Assembly: GCA_016191335.1 (NCBI GenBank)
Contig: JACPOW010000101.1
Location: 20,285-68,453, forward strand
From: Elusimicrobiota bacterium
Lineage (GTDB): Bacteria; Elusimicrobiota; Elusimicrobia; UBA1565; UBA9628
Reading direction: 5' to 3'
DNA length: 48,169 nt
In this document: in pieces, positions 7,951 through 16,663 of the stretch
How the letters are laid out: each line of letters opens with the position of its first letter
Numbering within the stretch: position 1 is the stretch's first letter
Position numbers and translations under genes: made by a program
Notes under the pieces: generated by a model
Told to the model about the DNA's origin: nothing
The model's database searches: none
What the model saw: only the letters and a program-made list of their open reading frames with translations

Positions 7951-8667
7951 TCAGGAGGCTTTGGGGCCGGGGACCCGGATCTTCGCGCCTCCGGGGCCGG
8001 CGGTGCGCGGCATGAAGGAGCCCATCAGCCCGGCGAATTTATCCAGATAGTTGGGGAAGCCCCGCTCCGTCGCGGGGTAGGTCAGGACGTAGAAGCCGTC
8101 CTCGACGGGCACGACCACGTAGGCGTGCTTGCGCAGGACGAAGGGCTTGTCGGTCCCGGCCTGGGCGCTGATGCCCCACTTGTTGGCCTCCGGCGCCGGC
8201 GTCGCGGACTCGACGATGAAGCCCTTCGCCTTGAGCCCGGACTGCTTGAGCGTGACCTCGGGGATCACCTCGGCCTGCCGGTCGTTGTCGTAGGACACCT
8301 TGCCGTCGAGCTTCAGCAGGACGTACTCGGGGCCGTAGACCTGCTTGAGGGTCTGCTTGATGAAGTCGTCCGCCCCGGAATACATCTCCAGGCGTCCGTC
8401 CATGAGCCGGTGGGGGCGGTAGCGGCGGTACCAGCGCACACTGAGGCTCGGCGCGCCGAGGTAGAAATCGGGATCGAAGGGGCCGATGAAGGCCGTCAGG
8501 GAGAAATCCGTGTCCTGCTGGTCCGTCATCACCTGCCAGCCCCACGGGACGGAGGCGGAATAATCCTTGTTGATCGACTCGTAGCTCGCGTACTTGGGAG
8601 GGGTGCAGGCGGCGGCGAGGGTCAGTAGGAGGACCGCGGACAGGCGACGCAGATGGGTTGTTCTCAT
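7951..8667 (-). CDS. Lipoprotein of unknown function
   Basis: The 238-residue protein has a lipoprotein signal peptide: MRTTHLRR, a hydrophobic core and a lipobox LAAAC with the lipidated Cys at about position 21. The mature part has no domain I recognise. It is a mix of predicted beta strands with aromatic residues (PWGWQV, VRWYRRYRPH) and a central helix. Such a protein would be tethered to the outer leaflet of the inner membrane or the inner leaflet of the outer membrane. A minus-strand TATACT lies at 8685-8690 and AGAGG sits directly before the ATG. It is separated from both neighbours by only about 50 bases. Confidence 0.75.
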   Translation of the reverse strand: MRTTHLRRLSAVLLLTLAAACTPPKYASYESINKDYSASVPWGWQVMTDQQDTDFSLTAFIGPFDPDFYLGAPSLSVRWYRRYRPHRLMDGRLEMYSGADDFIKQTLKQVYGPEYVLLKLDGKVSYDNDRQAEVIPEVTLKQSGLKAKGFIVESATPAPEANKWGISAQAGTDKPFVLRKHAYVVVPVEDGFYVLTYPATERGFPNYLDKFAGLMGSFMPRTAGPGGAKIRVPGPKAS

Positions 8668-8715
8668 CCTCTTATCGAGTTTCGAGTATAACAGGACCAG
8701 GACATGTTGTCCAGG

Positions 8716-10590
8716 TCATTCCTCGGGCTCGACCGGCGCGGGCAGGGCCTTGGCCATGACCTCGGCCTCCCGCGCGGCCGCCTCGTTGCCGAGCGCGCGC
8801 TGCACGGCGGCCAGGCGCGGCAGGATCTCCGCCTCCGCGCGGGTCTCGCCCAGGCGGCGGGCCGAGTCGAGGGCGGACAGATAGGCCTCGCGGGCCTCCG
8901 GCGCGCGTCCCCGGGCCTCGAGCGCGTAGGCGTAGGCGGCCTTGAGCTCCGGGTCGCGGCGCAGGCGCGGCCGTTCGCGGGCGAGCTCCAGGTGGCGGTC
9001 GGCCTTGTCGGACAGGCCGAGGCGGCCGAGGGCGTACGCCTTCCAGATCAGGGCCTGCACGCTGTCGGGGGCCTGCACGAGCCAGCGGTCGAGCTCCTCG
9101 AGCACCTTGCCCGCCTTGCGCTTGTCGGCGAGGAGCGCGTCGAGGTCGGAAGGGTACATCCGGTTCGGCGAGACGAGGCGCGGCGGCTGGGAGGAGACGA
9201 GCCAGGCGTTCTCCCCCACCTTCTTCAGGTACACCAGGGCCCGGTCGTCGGCGTAGCCGAGGACCCAGTTGGGGTCCTCGTCGATGATGCGCGCGGGCGC
9301 GCCGGCGCGGTGGTTGTGCACGACCGCGTAGTCGAAGCGGTACACCATGTCGAGCTGACGGAACAGGCGCGGCCAGGCCGCGGCCTCGCGCTTGAACGCC
9401 GCCGGGTAGACGCCCGGCCGCGCGTCCACGAAGACGGGCCGCTCGGACAGGCCGATCAACTCGGCCCCCGTCTCGGGCTCGTTGAACATGCGGCCCCGCA
9501 CGCCGTTCGACTTCAGGTAATGCGCCGCGCCCCCGAGGATCGGCGCGCCGTAGCCGCGCGACCGCGACAGCGGCGCCGCCACGAAGTGCTGATAGCCCGC
9601 GAGGAGCAGCCCGGCGAACACGGCCCAGCGCATCACGCGCGGCCAGGTGTCGGAGCGGGGCTTGAGCCAATGGCCGAGCGCGAGGGCGATGACCGGGCAG
9701 GCCGCCAGGATCGCCAGAGGGCGCAGGCCCGGCAGGACGAAGGAGAGGGCGATGACGGTCGTCGCCGCCACGGTCGTCACGAACTCCTGCTGGAGCGTGT
9801 ACCAGGACGAGGCCAGCCCCGCGACCGCGAACAGCGTATAAAGGGAGAGCCAGTCCGCCGGCCAGCCGCCCACGACCGTGGTCGCGTCCGCGAAGGTGCG
9901 ACCGAGCACGGCCCAGCCGAGCGGGTTCCACGCGAGGGTCAGCACGCAGGCCCCGAGGGTCGCCCAGTAGCCGAGGCGCTCGCGCGCGGCGGTGCGCAGG
10001 GACGCCTTGAACACCTTGAGCCCGACGAGCCACAGCGCGAGCAGGGAGGAGGCGCCGTGCGTGTTGGCCCACAGCGCCGTAAGCGCCGCGGCCGCCGCCC
10101 CCTGCCACAGCCGGAAGCGATGACGCGGGCGCAGCAGGCGGATGAACAGCGCGAAGTAGAGGAGGTCGAAGACCGCGGGGGTCTCCACGAGGCCGGTCCA
10201 GCCCGCGCACGCGCCGAGCGCGAGCAGGGAGGCCGCCGCGAGCGGGCTGCCGTGGTTGACCGGGAGCAGGAGCGCGAAGGCGGCGGCCGCCGCGACGCTC
10301 TTCAGGAGCACGACGGCCTTCACGCCGCCGAGCGCGTCGAGCCACGCCGCGACGGCGTCGAACAGCCAGGAGTCCGTCGTCCACGCGCCGCCCGAGGCGC
10401 CGCAGCCGAAGGGATCCGTCCGGGGCAGGGCGTGCTCGGCGAGGATCTTCGCGCCGGTCTTCAGGTGGATCCAGGTCTCGGGCGCGTGCACCGAGCGCCA
10501 GCCGAGCGCGAGCACGAACGCGAAGAGCAAGGTCTCGAGAGGCCAGTGGGGATGATGAGGCTTTTCGTGCGGATGCGCGCCTTGCTTCAT
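8716..10590 (-). CDS. GT-C-like multi-pass membrane protein with C-terminal TPR-like region
   Basis: This 624-residue protein starts with a His-rich cytoplasmic tail and about ten hydrophobic segments (residues ~18-340). The first periplasmic loop (ETWIHLKTGAKILAEHALPRTDPFG, then WTTDSWLFD; read as separate pieces) resembles the loop of GT-C glycosyltransferase-like membrane families, where an acidic residue near the first membrane segment is catalytic. Residues ~350-470 form a soluble domain and ~470-620 an Ala/Leu/Arg-rich helical-repeat region (TPR-like). A role in transferring sugars from lipid carriers is a family-level guess. A minus-strand TAGGAT at 10600-10605 lies nine bases before the ATG. 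The promoter region is shared with the divergent acyl-CoA dehydrogenase gene. Confidence 0.7.
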   Translation of the reverse strand: MKQGAHPHEKPHHPHWPLETLLFAFVLALGWRSVHAPETWIHLKTGAKILAEHALPRTDPFGCGASGGAWTTDSWLFDAVAAWLDALGGVKAVVLLKSVAAAAAFALLLPVNHGSPLAAASLLALGACAGWTGLVETPAVFDLLYFALFIRLLRPRHRFRLWQGAAAAALTALWANTHGASSLLALWLVGLKVFKASLRTAARERLGYWATLGACVLTLAWNPLGWAVLGRTFADATTVVGGWPADWLSLYTLFAVAGLASSWYTLQQEFVTTVAATTVIALSFVLPGLRPLAILAACPVIALALGHWLKPRSDTWPRVMRWAVFAGLLLAGYQHFVAAPLSRSRGYGAPILGGAAHYLKSNGVRGRMFNEPETGAELIGLSERPVFVDARPGVYPAAFKREAAAWPRLFRQLDMVYRFDYAVVHNHRAGAPARIIDEDPNWVLGYADDRALVYLKKVGENAWLVSSQPPRLVSPNRMYPSDLDALLADKRKAGKVLEELDRWLVQAPDSVQALIWKAYALGRLGLSDKADRHLELARERPRLRRDPELKAAYAYALEARGRAPEAREAYLSALDSARRLGETRAEAEILPRLAAVQRALGNEAAAREAEVMAKALPAPVEPEE

Positions 10591-10615
10591 TCAGCGCCTA
10601 TCCTACAAAATCGGC

Positions 10616-10635
10616 TACAATGCGTTTCACGGAGA
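10616..10635 (+). promoter_or_regulatory. -10 element and Shine-Dalgarno site of the acyl-CoA dehydrogenase gene
   Basis: TACAAT at 10616-10621 and GGAGA at 10631-10635, seven bases before the ATG at 10643. This gene has a short leader with a ribosome site, unlike many other first genes here. Confidence 0.55.
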
Positions 10636-10642
10636 TAATCAA

Positions 10643-11794
10643 ATGGATTTCGAGCTCACAGACGCCCAGAAGGACATCCGCGACACGGTCCGCAAGTTCG
10701 CGGAAGCCAAGATCAAGCCCCTCGCCCACGACCTCGACGAGAAGGAGGAGTTCTCCGTCGACCTGACGCGGCAGATGGGAGCGCTCGGCGTGTTCGGGCT
10801 CATCGTCCCCGAGGAGTACGGCGGCTCCGGCCTCGACTACACCTCCTACTGCATCGCCGTCGAGGAGCTGGCCCGCGTGGACGGCTCGCAGGCGGCCACG
10901 GTCGCCGCCGGCGTCTCCCTGGGCGTGGCGCCGATGCTCTACTTCGGGACCGAGGAGCAGAAGAAGCAGTGGCTGCCGAAGCTCGCCGCCGGAGAGCAGC
11001 TGTTCGCCTTCGGCCTCACCGAGCCCGACGCCGGCTCCGATTCCCGCGGTTCCCGGACGAAGGCGACGAAGAACGCCGACGGGACCTGGACGATCGACGG
11101 CTCGAAGATCTTCATCACCAACGGCTCCAACGAGCTGACCGGCGGCGTCATCGTCCAGGCCGTCAGCGACCGCAACGCGGCCGGCGACCCCGAGTTCACC
11201 TGCTTCATCGTGCCCAAGGGCACGCCCGGCTTCACCTCCAAGCGCATGCACAAGAAGCTGATGTGGCGCGCCTCCGACACGGCCGAGCTCTACTTCGACA
11301 AGGTCAAGGTCCCCGACTCCGCCATCCTCGGCAAGCGCGGCACCGGCTCGCGCCAGATGCTCAAGACCCTGGACTCCGGCCGCCTGTCCATCGCCGCGAT
11401 GGGCCTCGGCTGCGCGCAGGGCGCCTACGAGGCCGCGCTGTCCTACGCGCAGAAGCGCGTCCAGTTCGGCAAGCCCCTCTCCCGCTTCCAGGCCATCGCC
11501 TTCAAGCTGGCCGACATGGCGATGAAGATCGAGCACGCCCGCATCTTCCTGTACAAGGCGTGCTGGCTGCGCGACCAGAAAAAGCCGTTCGGCAAGGAAT
11601 CGGCCATGGCCAAGCTGTACTGCTCCGAGGTCGCCCAGTGGGTCGCCAACGAGGCCGTGCAGATCCACGGCGGCTACGGCCTCATGAAGGAGTTCGACGT
11701 CGAGCGCTTCTACCGCGACCAGCGCCTGCTCCAGATCGGCGAGGGCACGTCGGAGATCCAGCGCCTCGTGATCTCCCGCGCGATCGGCTGTTGA
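10643..11794 (+). CDS. Acyl-CoA dehydrogenase
   Basis: The 383-residue flavoprotein has all acyl-CoA dehydrogenase landmarks: N-terminal helical domain (LTDAQKDIRDTVRKFA), the FAD-proximal FGLTEPDAGSD segment, the IFITNG strand, and the C-terminal IHGGYGLMKEF and IGEGTSEIQ segments. The catalytic base is E367 in EGTSE, the position used by short- and medium-chain enzymes. It oxidises acyl-CoA to enoyl-CoA, passing electrons to electron-transfer flavoprotein. Length and architecture fit short/branched-chain substrates, but chain-length specificity cannot be read. The stop overlaps the TTG start of the downstream cupin by 4 nt. Confidence 0.96.
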   Translation: MDFELTDAQKDIRDTVRKFAEAKIKPLAHDLDEKEEFSVDLTRQMGALGVFGLIVPEEYGGSGLDYTSYCIAVEELARVDGSQAATVAAGVSLGVAPMLYFGTEEQKKQWLPKLAAGEQLFAFGLTEPDAGSDSRGSRTKATKNADGTWTIDGSKIFITNGSNELTGGVIVQAVSDRNAAGDPEFTCFIVPKGTPGFTSKRMHKKLMWRASDTAELYFDKVKVPDSAILGKRGTGSRQMLKTLDSGRLSIAAMGLGCAQGAYEAALSYAQKRVQFGKPLSRFQAIAFKLADMAMKIEHARIFLYKACWLRDQKKPFGKESAMAKLYCSEVAQWVANEAVQIHGGYGLMKEFDVERFYRDQRLLQIGEGTSEIQRLVISRAIGC

Positions 11795-12270
11795 TCAAGG
11801 AGCTCATCGCGTCCTTCGGCCTCGAGCCCCATCCCGAGGGCGGCTATTATAAGGAGACCTACCGCAGCGCGGAGAAGATGACCACGCGCGGCGGGGCCTC
11901 CCGGCCGATCTCGACGGGGATCCTCTTCCTCCTGCCCGAAGGGCAAAAGTCGCGCCTCCACCGCATCAAGTCCGACGAGCTGTGGCACTTCCACCTCGGC
12001 GGCCGCCTGCGCCTGACGCAGATCGCCCCGGAGGGCGCCGTCACCGAGGTCGTCCTCGGCCCGGACTTCAAGAACGGCCAGCGCCTCCAGCACGTCGTGC
12101 CCGCCCGCCACTGGTTCGGCGCCGCCCCCGAGCCCGGCGCCGGCTTCTCCTTCGTCGGCTGCACCGTCGCCCCCGGCTTCGACTTCGACGACTTCGACCT
12201 GGGCCCGCGCGCGACCTTGCTCGCGCGCTTTCCGGACGCCAAGGACGTCATCGTCAAGCTCACCGACTAG
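11791..12270 (+). CDS. Cupin of the DUF985 (Cupin_5) family
   Basis: The 159-residue protein reads as a complete DUF985 cupin: LGLEPHPEGGYYKETYRS-like opening, LHRIKSDELWHFHLGG core with the metal-type histidines, the VPARHWFGA strand and the VGCTVAPGFDFDDF ending. Family members are small beta-barrels of uncertain enzymatic role. The start is TTG at 11791-11793, overlapping the dehydrogenase stop (TTGA), so translation is probably coupled. The start codon is supported because the family begins only one or two residues before the conserved helix. A longer frame upstream is an out-of-frame shadow of the dehydrogenase. Confidence 0.88.
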   Translation: MIKELIASFGLEPHPEGGYYKETYRSAEKMTTRGGASRPISTGILFLLPEGQKSRLHRIKSDELWHFHLGGRLRLTQIAPEGAVTEVVLGPDFKNGQRLQHVVPARHWFGAAPEPGAGFSFVGCTVAPGFDFDDFDLGPRATLLARFPDAKDVIVKLTD

Positions 12271-12280
12271 CCGAGCGCGC

Positions 12281-12300
12281 GACTGTTTCCGGAAACAGTC
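12281..12300. repeat. Perfect 20-base palindrome
   Basis: GACTGTTTCC directly joined to GGAAACAGTC. It lies 10 bases after the cupin stop and about 100 bases before the MFS gene. No T-run follows, so it could be an operator or a transcript 3'-end stem rather than a standard terminator. Confidence 0.6.
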
Positions 12301-12386
12301 GGGCCGCAAGCGACAATAGTTCCGTGGGCCTTCGGACCCGTACGAAATAGGGCCGATTGCCTCCTTTTAGTTTCCGATGAGGTGTC

Positions 12387-12392
12387 TATAAT
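12387..12392 (+). promoter_or_regulatory. Predicted -10 element of the leader-MFS gene
   Basis: A consensus TATAAT placed exactly six bases before the ATG at 12399. No -35 consensus is visible at the right distance. Confidence 0.65.
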
Positions 12393-12398
12393 CTGGGC

Positions 12399-14651
12399 AT
12401 GAAGCTCATGAGACAGACGCTCGCGCTATTCCTGTCCATGACCCTGGGCTCCGCGCCCGCCCTCGCTCAAGTCCGATCCGTTCAAGTCTCCGTTCCCTCC
12501 GCCGCGTCCGGCGCATCAAGCGCCGCGGGCGCAAGCTCCAACCCCTCGCTCCCGGGACTTCCGGTCTTCGGCACGATCCCCAACAATGTTTTGCCGTTGT
12601 CGTTATCGTTGACTCCGTCCCTCGCCGCGCCGTCCATCTCCCCCTCAGCGGCGCCGGTCTCTCTGGGAATCGCTCCATCCGTTGCCGTTACGCCGTTCGC
12701 CGTCCAAGCCTCCAAGTCAGCGGCCGCCCCGACGAAGCCCGTTCTCGCCACGGCCGCGGCGTTGGCTTCAGTCCAGGCTGCGGCGTCCAAAGCCGTCGAA
12801 GGCTTGTCAAAGGCCTCCGGCGATTCGGCCAACTCCAAAGCCTCGGCCCAATTCTCCGCGCTCGTCTCCGAACGCCTCGCCTCCCCGACGCGCTCGAACG
12901 ACTCCGTCGCCCCCGTCTCCGGCCGCATGGGCGCCCTCGCCCCCTCCGGCCTCTCCGCGAAGCCCCTCGGCAAGGCCACGGAATCCGCCCCCGCCGCCGA
13001 CGAGAAAGCCGCCCCTCCGGCGCCCGCGAAAACGCCCTTCACCCAGGTCTTCAAGGACCCCGAGCGCAACCGCGCCTTCTGGCGCTACGTCGGCGGCTAC
13101 AGCATCTTCCTCTTCGGCTACGAGATGTACGTCGTCGGCCTGCCGTACCTGATCTCCGCGATCACGCGCAACTCCCTCAGCGAGAACCACGACGCGCGCG
13201 CCGCCAACGAGGAGGCGCTCAAGTCCCTCATCCGCTCGAACCGCTCGCTCGCCCGCATCGCCCACTGGGTCGCGCAGGGCGTCTCCTACGTGACCATCCC
13301 CCTCTTCACGCGCGGCATCGAGAAGGACGGGCCGAAGAAGTGGCTCGTGCGGTCCATGCTCGGCCGCGCCGCCGTCCTCGCGGCCATCTCCGGCCTCTTC
13401 TTCGCGACGGGCCTGCTCAGCGTGACGGGCTCCCTCTGGGTCTTCCTCGGACTCGTCGCCCTGCAGTCCTTCTTCCAGGGCATCGCGGTGACCTTCGAGG
13501 GCGCGGCGACGACGCGCATCATGGGCGACTCGACCGTCACCAGCGAAGAGCGCACCAAGGCCAACTCGATCCTGACCTTCATCGCCGCGGTCTTCGCGAT
13601 CGTCGCCCCGGTGATCGCCGGCCAGATCGCGCAGATCGGCCCGGTGATGGGCAAGACCGGCGTCGGCGGCGCGGTGATCTACTCGATCTACGCCGGCGTC
13701 ATCGCGCTGGCCGCCTTGGTGTACGCCTCCATCAAGATGATCGGCGGCGCGAAGAAGACGGACCTGGCCCAGAAGCCCGGCGAGGAGCCGTCGGCCGCGG
13801 CCCCGACGGGGCTCGGGGGCACGCTCAAGAGCCTGTGGCAGGCCATCAAGGACGGCACCAAGATCGTGTTCAAGGACCGCTTCCTGCGCACCCTCCTGCT
13901 GATGTCGATGGTGACGTCCCTGTTCTCCGACCCCCTCGTCTTCAACGTGCTTCCGGAGTACATCGAGGGACTCGTCGCGAGCAACCCCGGCTCGGTCGGG
14001 GCGATCATGAACATGCCCGTGCTCGGCTGGGTCCTCAAGTCCCTGACCGCGACGCCGATGGGCAACTTCGCGATGATGATGGTGATGGCGAGCGTGGGCA
14101 GCATCGTCGCCTCCTTCCTCATCAAGCCCCTCACCCGGCTCTTCCAGAGGTTCGGCTTCAAGACCGACGAGGCGATGACGATCCCGTTCTATGTTTTGGC
14201 CGCGTTGGAGGCTCCTTTATTCCTCCTGATGATCAACACGCCGACCATGCTCGGCGCCGTCGCGCTGTACGGCCTGCAGTCGCTCGTCGTGGGCTTCATC
14301 GGCATCGCGATCTCGGGCCTGTACCAGAAGAACCTGGGCGGACAGAAGGACGAGAACGTCAACAAGATCCTGGCCGCGCAGTCTTTGCTCGGCATCGCCG
14401 CCGCGATCGTCTCGACCTACGTGTACGGCTTCGTCCTCAAGGACATCTCCATCGCCGCCTCGCTGACGATCGCCGCGATCGCGACCGGCGTCATGGCGCT
14501 GCTGCGGCTCGCCGCGCCGTTCCTGTCCTTCAGCAAGGCCTCCCGCCGGCCCCCGACGGACCCGCCCGCGCCGCCGGCGCCGCCCGCGCACGCGAAGCCT
14601 CCGTCCGGCGACCACCACGGGCCGAACTCGATCCTCTCCACCCACCTGTAA
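12399..14651 (+). CDS. MFS-type transporter with an N-terminal secretion leader and low-complexity segment
   Basis: The 750-residue protein begins with a classical signal peptide (residues 1-23, ending PALA, next residue Gln24). A Pro/Ala/Ser/Leu-rich segment follows to about 210, including LPLSLSLTPSLAAPS. The rest is a Major Facilitator-like transporter: about twelve hydrophobic segments between ~225 and ~715, with a cytoplasmic loop near 455-490. A Pro-rich tail ends the protein. A cleavable signal in front of a polytopic transporter is unusual and would place the 200-residue segment outside the cytoplasm. The same leader type occurs on seven other proteins in the window. The transported substrate is unknown. 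Predicted leaderless start from TATAAT at 12387. Confidence 0.8.
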   Translation: MKLMRQTLALFLSMTLGSAPALAQVRSVQVSVPSAASGASSAAGASSNPSLPGLPVFGTIPNNVLPLSLSLTPSLAAPSISPSAAPVSLGIAPSVAVTPFAVQASKSAAAPTKPVLATAAALASVQAAASKAVEGLSKASGDSANSKASAQFSALVSERLASPTRSNDSVAPVSGRMGALAPSGLSAKPLGKATESAPAADEKAAPPAPAKTPFTQVFKDPERNRAFWRYVGGYSIFLFGYEMYVVGLPYLISAITRNSLSENHDARAANEEALKSLIRSNRSLARIAHWVAQGVSYVTIPLFTRGIEKDGPKKWLVRSMLGRAAVLAAISGLFFATGLLSVTGSLWVFLGLVALQSFFQGIAVTFEGAATTRIMGDSTVTSEERTKANSILTFIAAVFAIVAPVIAGQIAQIGPVMGKTGVGGAVIYSIYAGVIALAALVYASIKMIGGAKKTDLAQKPGEEPSAAAPTGLGGTLKSLWQAIKDGTKIVFKDRFLRTLLLMSMVTSLFSDPLVFNVLPEYIEGLVASNPGSVGAIMNMPVLGWVLKSLTATPMGNFAMMMVMASVGSIVASFLIKPLTRLFQRFGFKTDEAMTIPFYVLAALEAPLFLLMINTPTMLGAVALYGLQSLVVGFIGIAISGLYQKNLGGQKDENVNKILAAQSLLGIAAAIVSTYVYGFVLKDISIAASLTIAAIATGVMALLRLAAPFLSFSKASRRPPTDPPAPPAPPAHAKPPSGDHHGPNSILSTHL

Positions 14652-14715
14652 AATACCGGCGATTCCGGCGATTTAACGCTGGCTCCGGGCGGCATAGGTA
14701 TTGTAAGACTATGCC

Positions 14716-15012
14716 GTGAGCGTGCAAACCTTGCCCATGGCCAACCTCGAGATCGACCACCCGCAGCAGGACCAGACCGTGACCTCGCCGATCTACACCT
14801 TCCGCGTCGACGGCCCCGAGACGCTCGGCTCGCTCGAAGTCTCGGTGGACCGCGGGCCGTGGCGGGCCTGCCGCCGCGCCTGCGGCTACTGGTGGTACGA
14901 CTGGTCCGGCTACGGCGAAGGCGAGCACATCCTCGTCGCGCGCGGACAGAACCGCGACGGCTCCCCCGTCGGCTCCACGCCGCGCCGCTTCACCGTCGCG
15001 CTGCGCAAATAG
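14716..15012 (+). CDS. Small beta-rich (Ig-like) protein of unknown function
   Basis: The 98-residue protein has alternating strand-like segments (NLEIDHPQQDQTV, PIYTFRVDG, SLEVSVDRGPW, HILVARGQNRDGS, RRFTVAL), the pattern of a single bacterial Ig-like/fibronectin-like domain. It has two Cys close together (RACRRACGYWWYDW) and an aromatic cluster typical of a binding surface. There is no signal peptide. GTG at 14716 is the first start of the frame; an in-frame ATG at 14737 is an alternative. The tRNA-Thr gene follows on the other strand 12 bases after the stop. Confidence 0.65.
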   Translation: MSVQTLPMANLEIDHPQQDQTVTSPIYTFRVDGPETLGSLEVSVDRGPWRACRRACGYWWYDWSGYGEGEHILVARGQNRDGSPVGSTPRRFTVALRK

Positions 15013-15024
15013 CGGGAAAATCGC

Positions 15025-15095
15025 AGCCCCCTCCCAGAATCGAACTGGGGTAGCTTGTTTACAAAACAAGTGCTCTGCCACTGAGCTAAGGGGGC
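15025..15095 (-). tRNA. tRNA-Thr (anticodon TGT)
   Basis: Read on the minus strand, the 71-base sequence folds into a full cloverleaf: acceptor GCCCCCT with AGGGGGC, D stem GCTC/GAGC, anticodon stem CTTGT/ACAAG with loop TTTGTAA, a four-base variable region, and T arm CCCAG-TTCGATT-CTGGG. The anticodon TGT decodes ACA-type threonine codons. The discriminator base is T, and CCA is not encoded. Confidence 0.97.
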
Positions 15096-15149
15096 GTTCC
15101 TTAAGTTTAACAGGTTTTGGCCGCGGCCGGGAGGGCGCCCGATTCTTGG

Positions 15150-15155
15150 TATCAT
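15150..15155 (+). promoter_or_regulatory. Predicted extended -10 element of the carbamoyltransferase cassette
   Basis: TGG-TATCAT, with the hexamer ending six bases before the ATG at 15162. Confidence 0.5.
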
Positions 15156-15161
15156 CGGCGC

Positions 15162-16505
15162 ATGTCACCCGGAAGACAGAAGGCCGCCGCCGCGCTGCTC
15201 GGCCTGGCCGCCGTCGCGATCGTCCTCGAGCTCGGCCTCCAGCTGACCGGCGCGGTCGGCGGCGCGATGAAGCGGGCCAAGGCCGCGGCTGCCCCCATCC
15301 GCCCCGGCGAGGTGCGGCTCCTCTGCCTCGGCGACTCGATGACGGCCATCGGAGGATACCCCGCGGCGCTCGAGGCGGAGCTCAACCGCGGCGGCGGCGC
15401 CCCGCGCTACGCCGTCATCGACCGCGGCCAGGCTTCGATCGGCCTCGACTACATCGCCGAGCACCTCGACGAGAACCTGGAGCGGCACCGTCCCGACGCC
15501 GTGATCCTCATGATCGGGCGCATGGAGGCCTTCTACCGCCGGCCGCCCCAGAGGCGCTGGTGGTGGTCCTTCCGGCTCGGCCGCCTCATCGCGACGACGG
15601 CGGAGCTGCTCGCCCAGACGCGCGGCTTCGGCGACCTGCCGACGCTCGTCGAAGGACGCGGCGAGGATTGGGGCGGCGACGCCGACGCCGGCGAGCACTA
15701 CTTCCTCGCCGGAGACTACCGCAAGGCCGCCGCCTTCTTCCGGCACGCGGCCGGCGGCGCGAAGGCGGGGCCGCTGTCCCGCCTGGAGGCGGCCGCGCGG
15801 GCGATGGAGCGCGGCGACGCGCCGGCCGCGCGGGAAACGCTGCGCCGTGCCGCGGAGGAGTCCCCCCAGGACCGCAGGCTCTTGAGGTGCGCGTATTGGC
15901 TCCACAACGTCACCGGCGACGAGGCGACGGCGGAGCGTCTCATGAGGAGAGCGGCGGCGATGCCCGGGGCGGACTGGTCCGACCTCTCCACGCTCTCCTA
16001 CCTCCATCTCAGCCGCGGCAGCCGCGGCGGCGCGAAGGAGCTTCAGCCGCTCCTGCGGGCTTCCGGAGTCGCCGACGACCGCCTGCTGCGCGCTCACGCC
16101 GTCCTCTCCTTGTTCCGCGGGGACGAGGCCGAGGCCCGGTTCTATTTCGCGAAAGCCGACGCGCTGGAGGCGGCGAACGCCGCCGCGACGGCCGAAGGGA
16201 GCAACGCGTACCGGGGGATCGCCGAGAGGATACTCGCCCGCAAGCTCGTCTTGTTCAGCATGCAGTACCCGGCGCGCCGCGTCGCGCCGCTGAAGGCGTC
16301 GCTCGCCGGCCTCGAGGGCGTCCGCTTCGTCGACAACGAGGCCTTGTTCAAGGACGCCCTGAGGACGACCCCCTTCACCGACCTCTTCCTGGACCAGTAC
16401 GGCGGGGATTTCGGCCACCTCAAGCCCAAGGGCGTGAGCCTGCTGGCGCGCCATCTGGCCGCGGAGATCCGCGCCGCCGGCCTTAAACCCCGGGAGGCGC
16501 GATGA
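15162..16505 (+). CDS. SGNH-hydrolase-like membrane-anchored protein with an inserted TPR-like region
   Basis: The 447-residue protein starts with one membrane anchor (about residues 9-34). The nucleophile block of SGNH/GDSL hydrolases follows: LLCLGDSMTAIGGYP, with G57-D58-S59. The C-terminal block DFGHLKPKGVSLLARHLA supplies the catalytic Asp and His (DxxH). Between them, about residues 185-330 form Ala/Arg-rich helical hairpins (EHYFLAGDYRKAAAFFRHAA and similar), a TPR-like insertion. SGNH proteins are esterases or O-acetyl-transfer partners acting on glycans. The stop overlaps the next ATG (ATGA at 16502-16505). Clustering with a carbamoyltransferase suggests modification of a polysaccharide or lipid-linked sugar outside the membrane. 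Confidence 0.78.
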   Translation: MSPGRQKAAAALLGLAAVAIVLELGLQLTGAVGGAMKRAKAAAAPIRPGEVRLLCLGDSMTAIGGYPAALEAELNRGGGAPRYAVIDRGQASIGLDYIAEHLDENLERHRPDAVILMIGRMEAFYRRPPQRRWWWSFRLGRLIATTAELLAQTRGFGDLPTLVEGRGEDWGGDADAGEHYFLAGDYRKAAAFFRHAAGGAKAGPLSRLEAAARAMERGDAPAARETLRRAAEESPQDRRLLRCAYWLHNVTGDEATAERLMRRAAAMPGADWSDLSTLSYLHLSRGSRGGAKELQPLLRASGVADDRLLRAHAVLSLFRGDEAEARFYFAKADALEAANAAATAEGSNAYRGIAERILARKLVLFSMQYPARRVAPLKASLAGLEGVRFVDNEALFKDALRTTPFTDLFLDQYGGDFGHLKPKGVSLLARHLAAEIRAAGLKPREAR

Positions 16506-16663
16506 AAAGGTTGCTCTTCATCCTCCGCGAGTGCCGGGAGCTCGTCCGCCGGCACCGGCTGTACTTCCTCGCGCCGCTGCTGATCGCGCTGGCCGTCCTC
16601 TCCTTCCTGGTCTTCACGATCGGGCCGTCCATGATCGTCGCGTTCATCTACGCCGGCCTATGA
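16502..16663 (+). CDS. DUF5989 family small membrane protein
   Basis: A 53-codon gene below the usual length cut-off. It has a basic N-terminus (MKRLLFILRECREL, then RRHR), one long hydrophobic helix (LAPLLIALAVLSFLVF) and the family-typical ending PSMIVAFIYAGL. DUF5989 proteins are about 50 residues long and are known to sit next to NodU/CmcH carbamoyltransferases and SxtJ-type proteins; this gene is in exactly that place. Both ends overlap neighbours by four bases (ATGA upstream and downstream), which strongly supports it as a real gene in a coupled operon. Its biochemical role is not known. Confidence 0.85.
   Translation: MKRLLFILRECRELVRRHRLYFLAPLLIALAVLSFLVFTIGPSMIVAFIYAGL

Noticed and set aside
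14530..15168. A 212-codon minus-strand protein over the tRNA region
   Set aside because: It runs through the tRNA-Thr gene and the Ig-like protein's antisense strand; no domain is visible.
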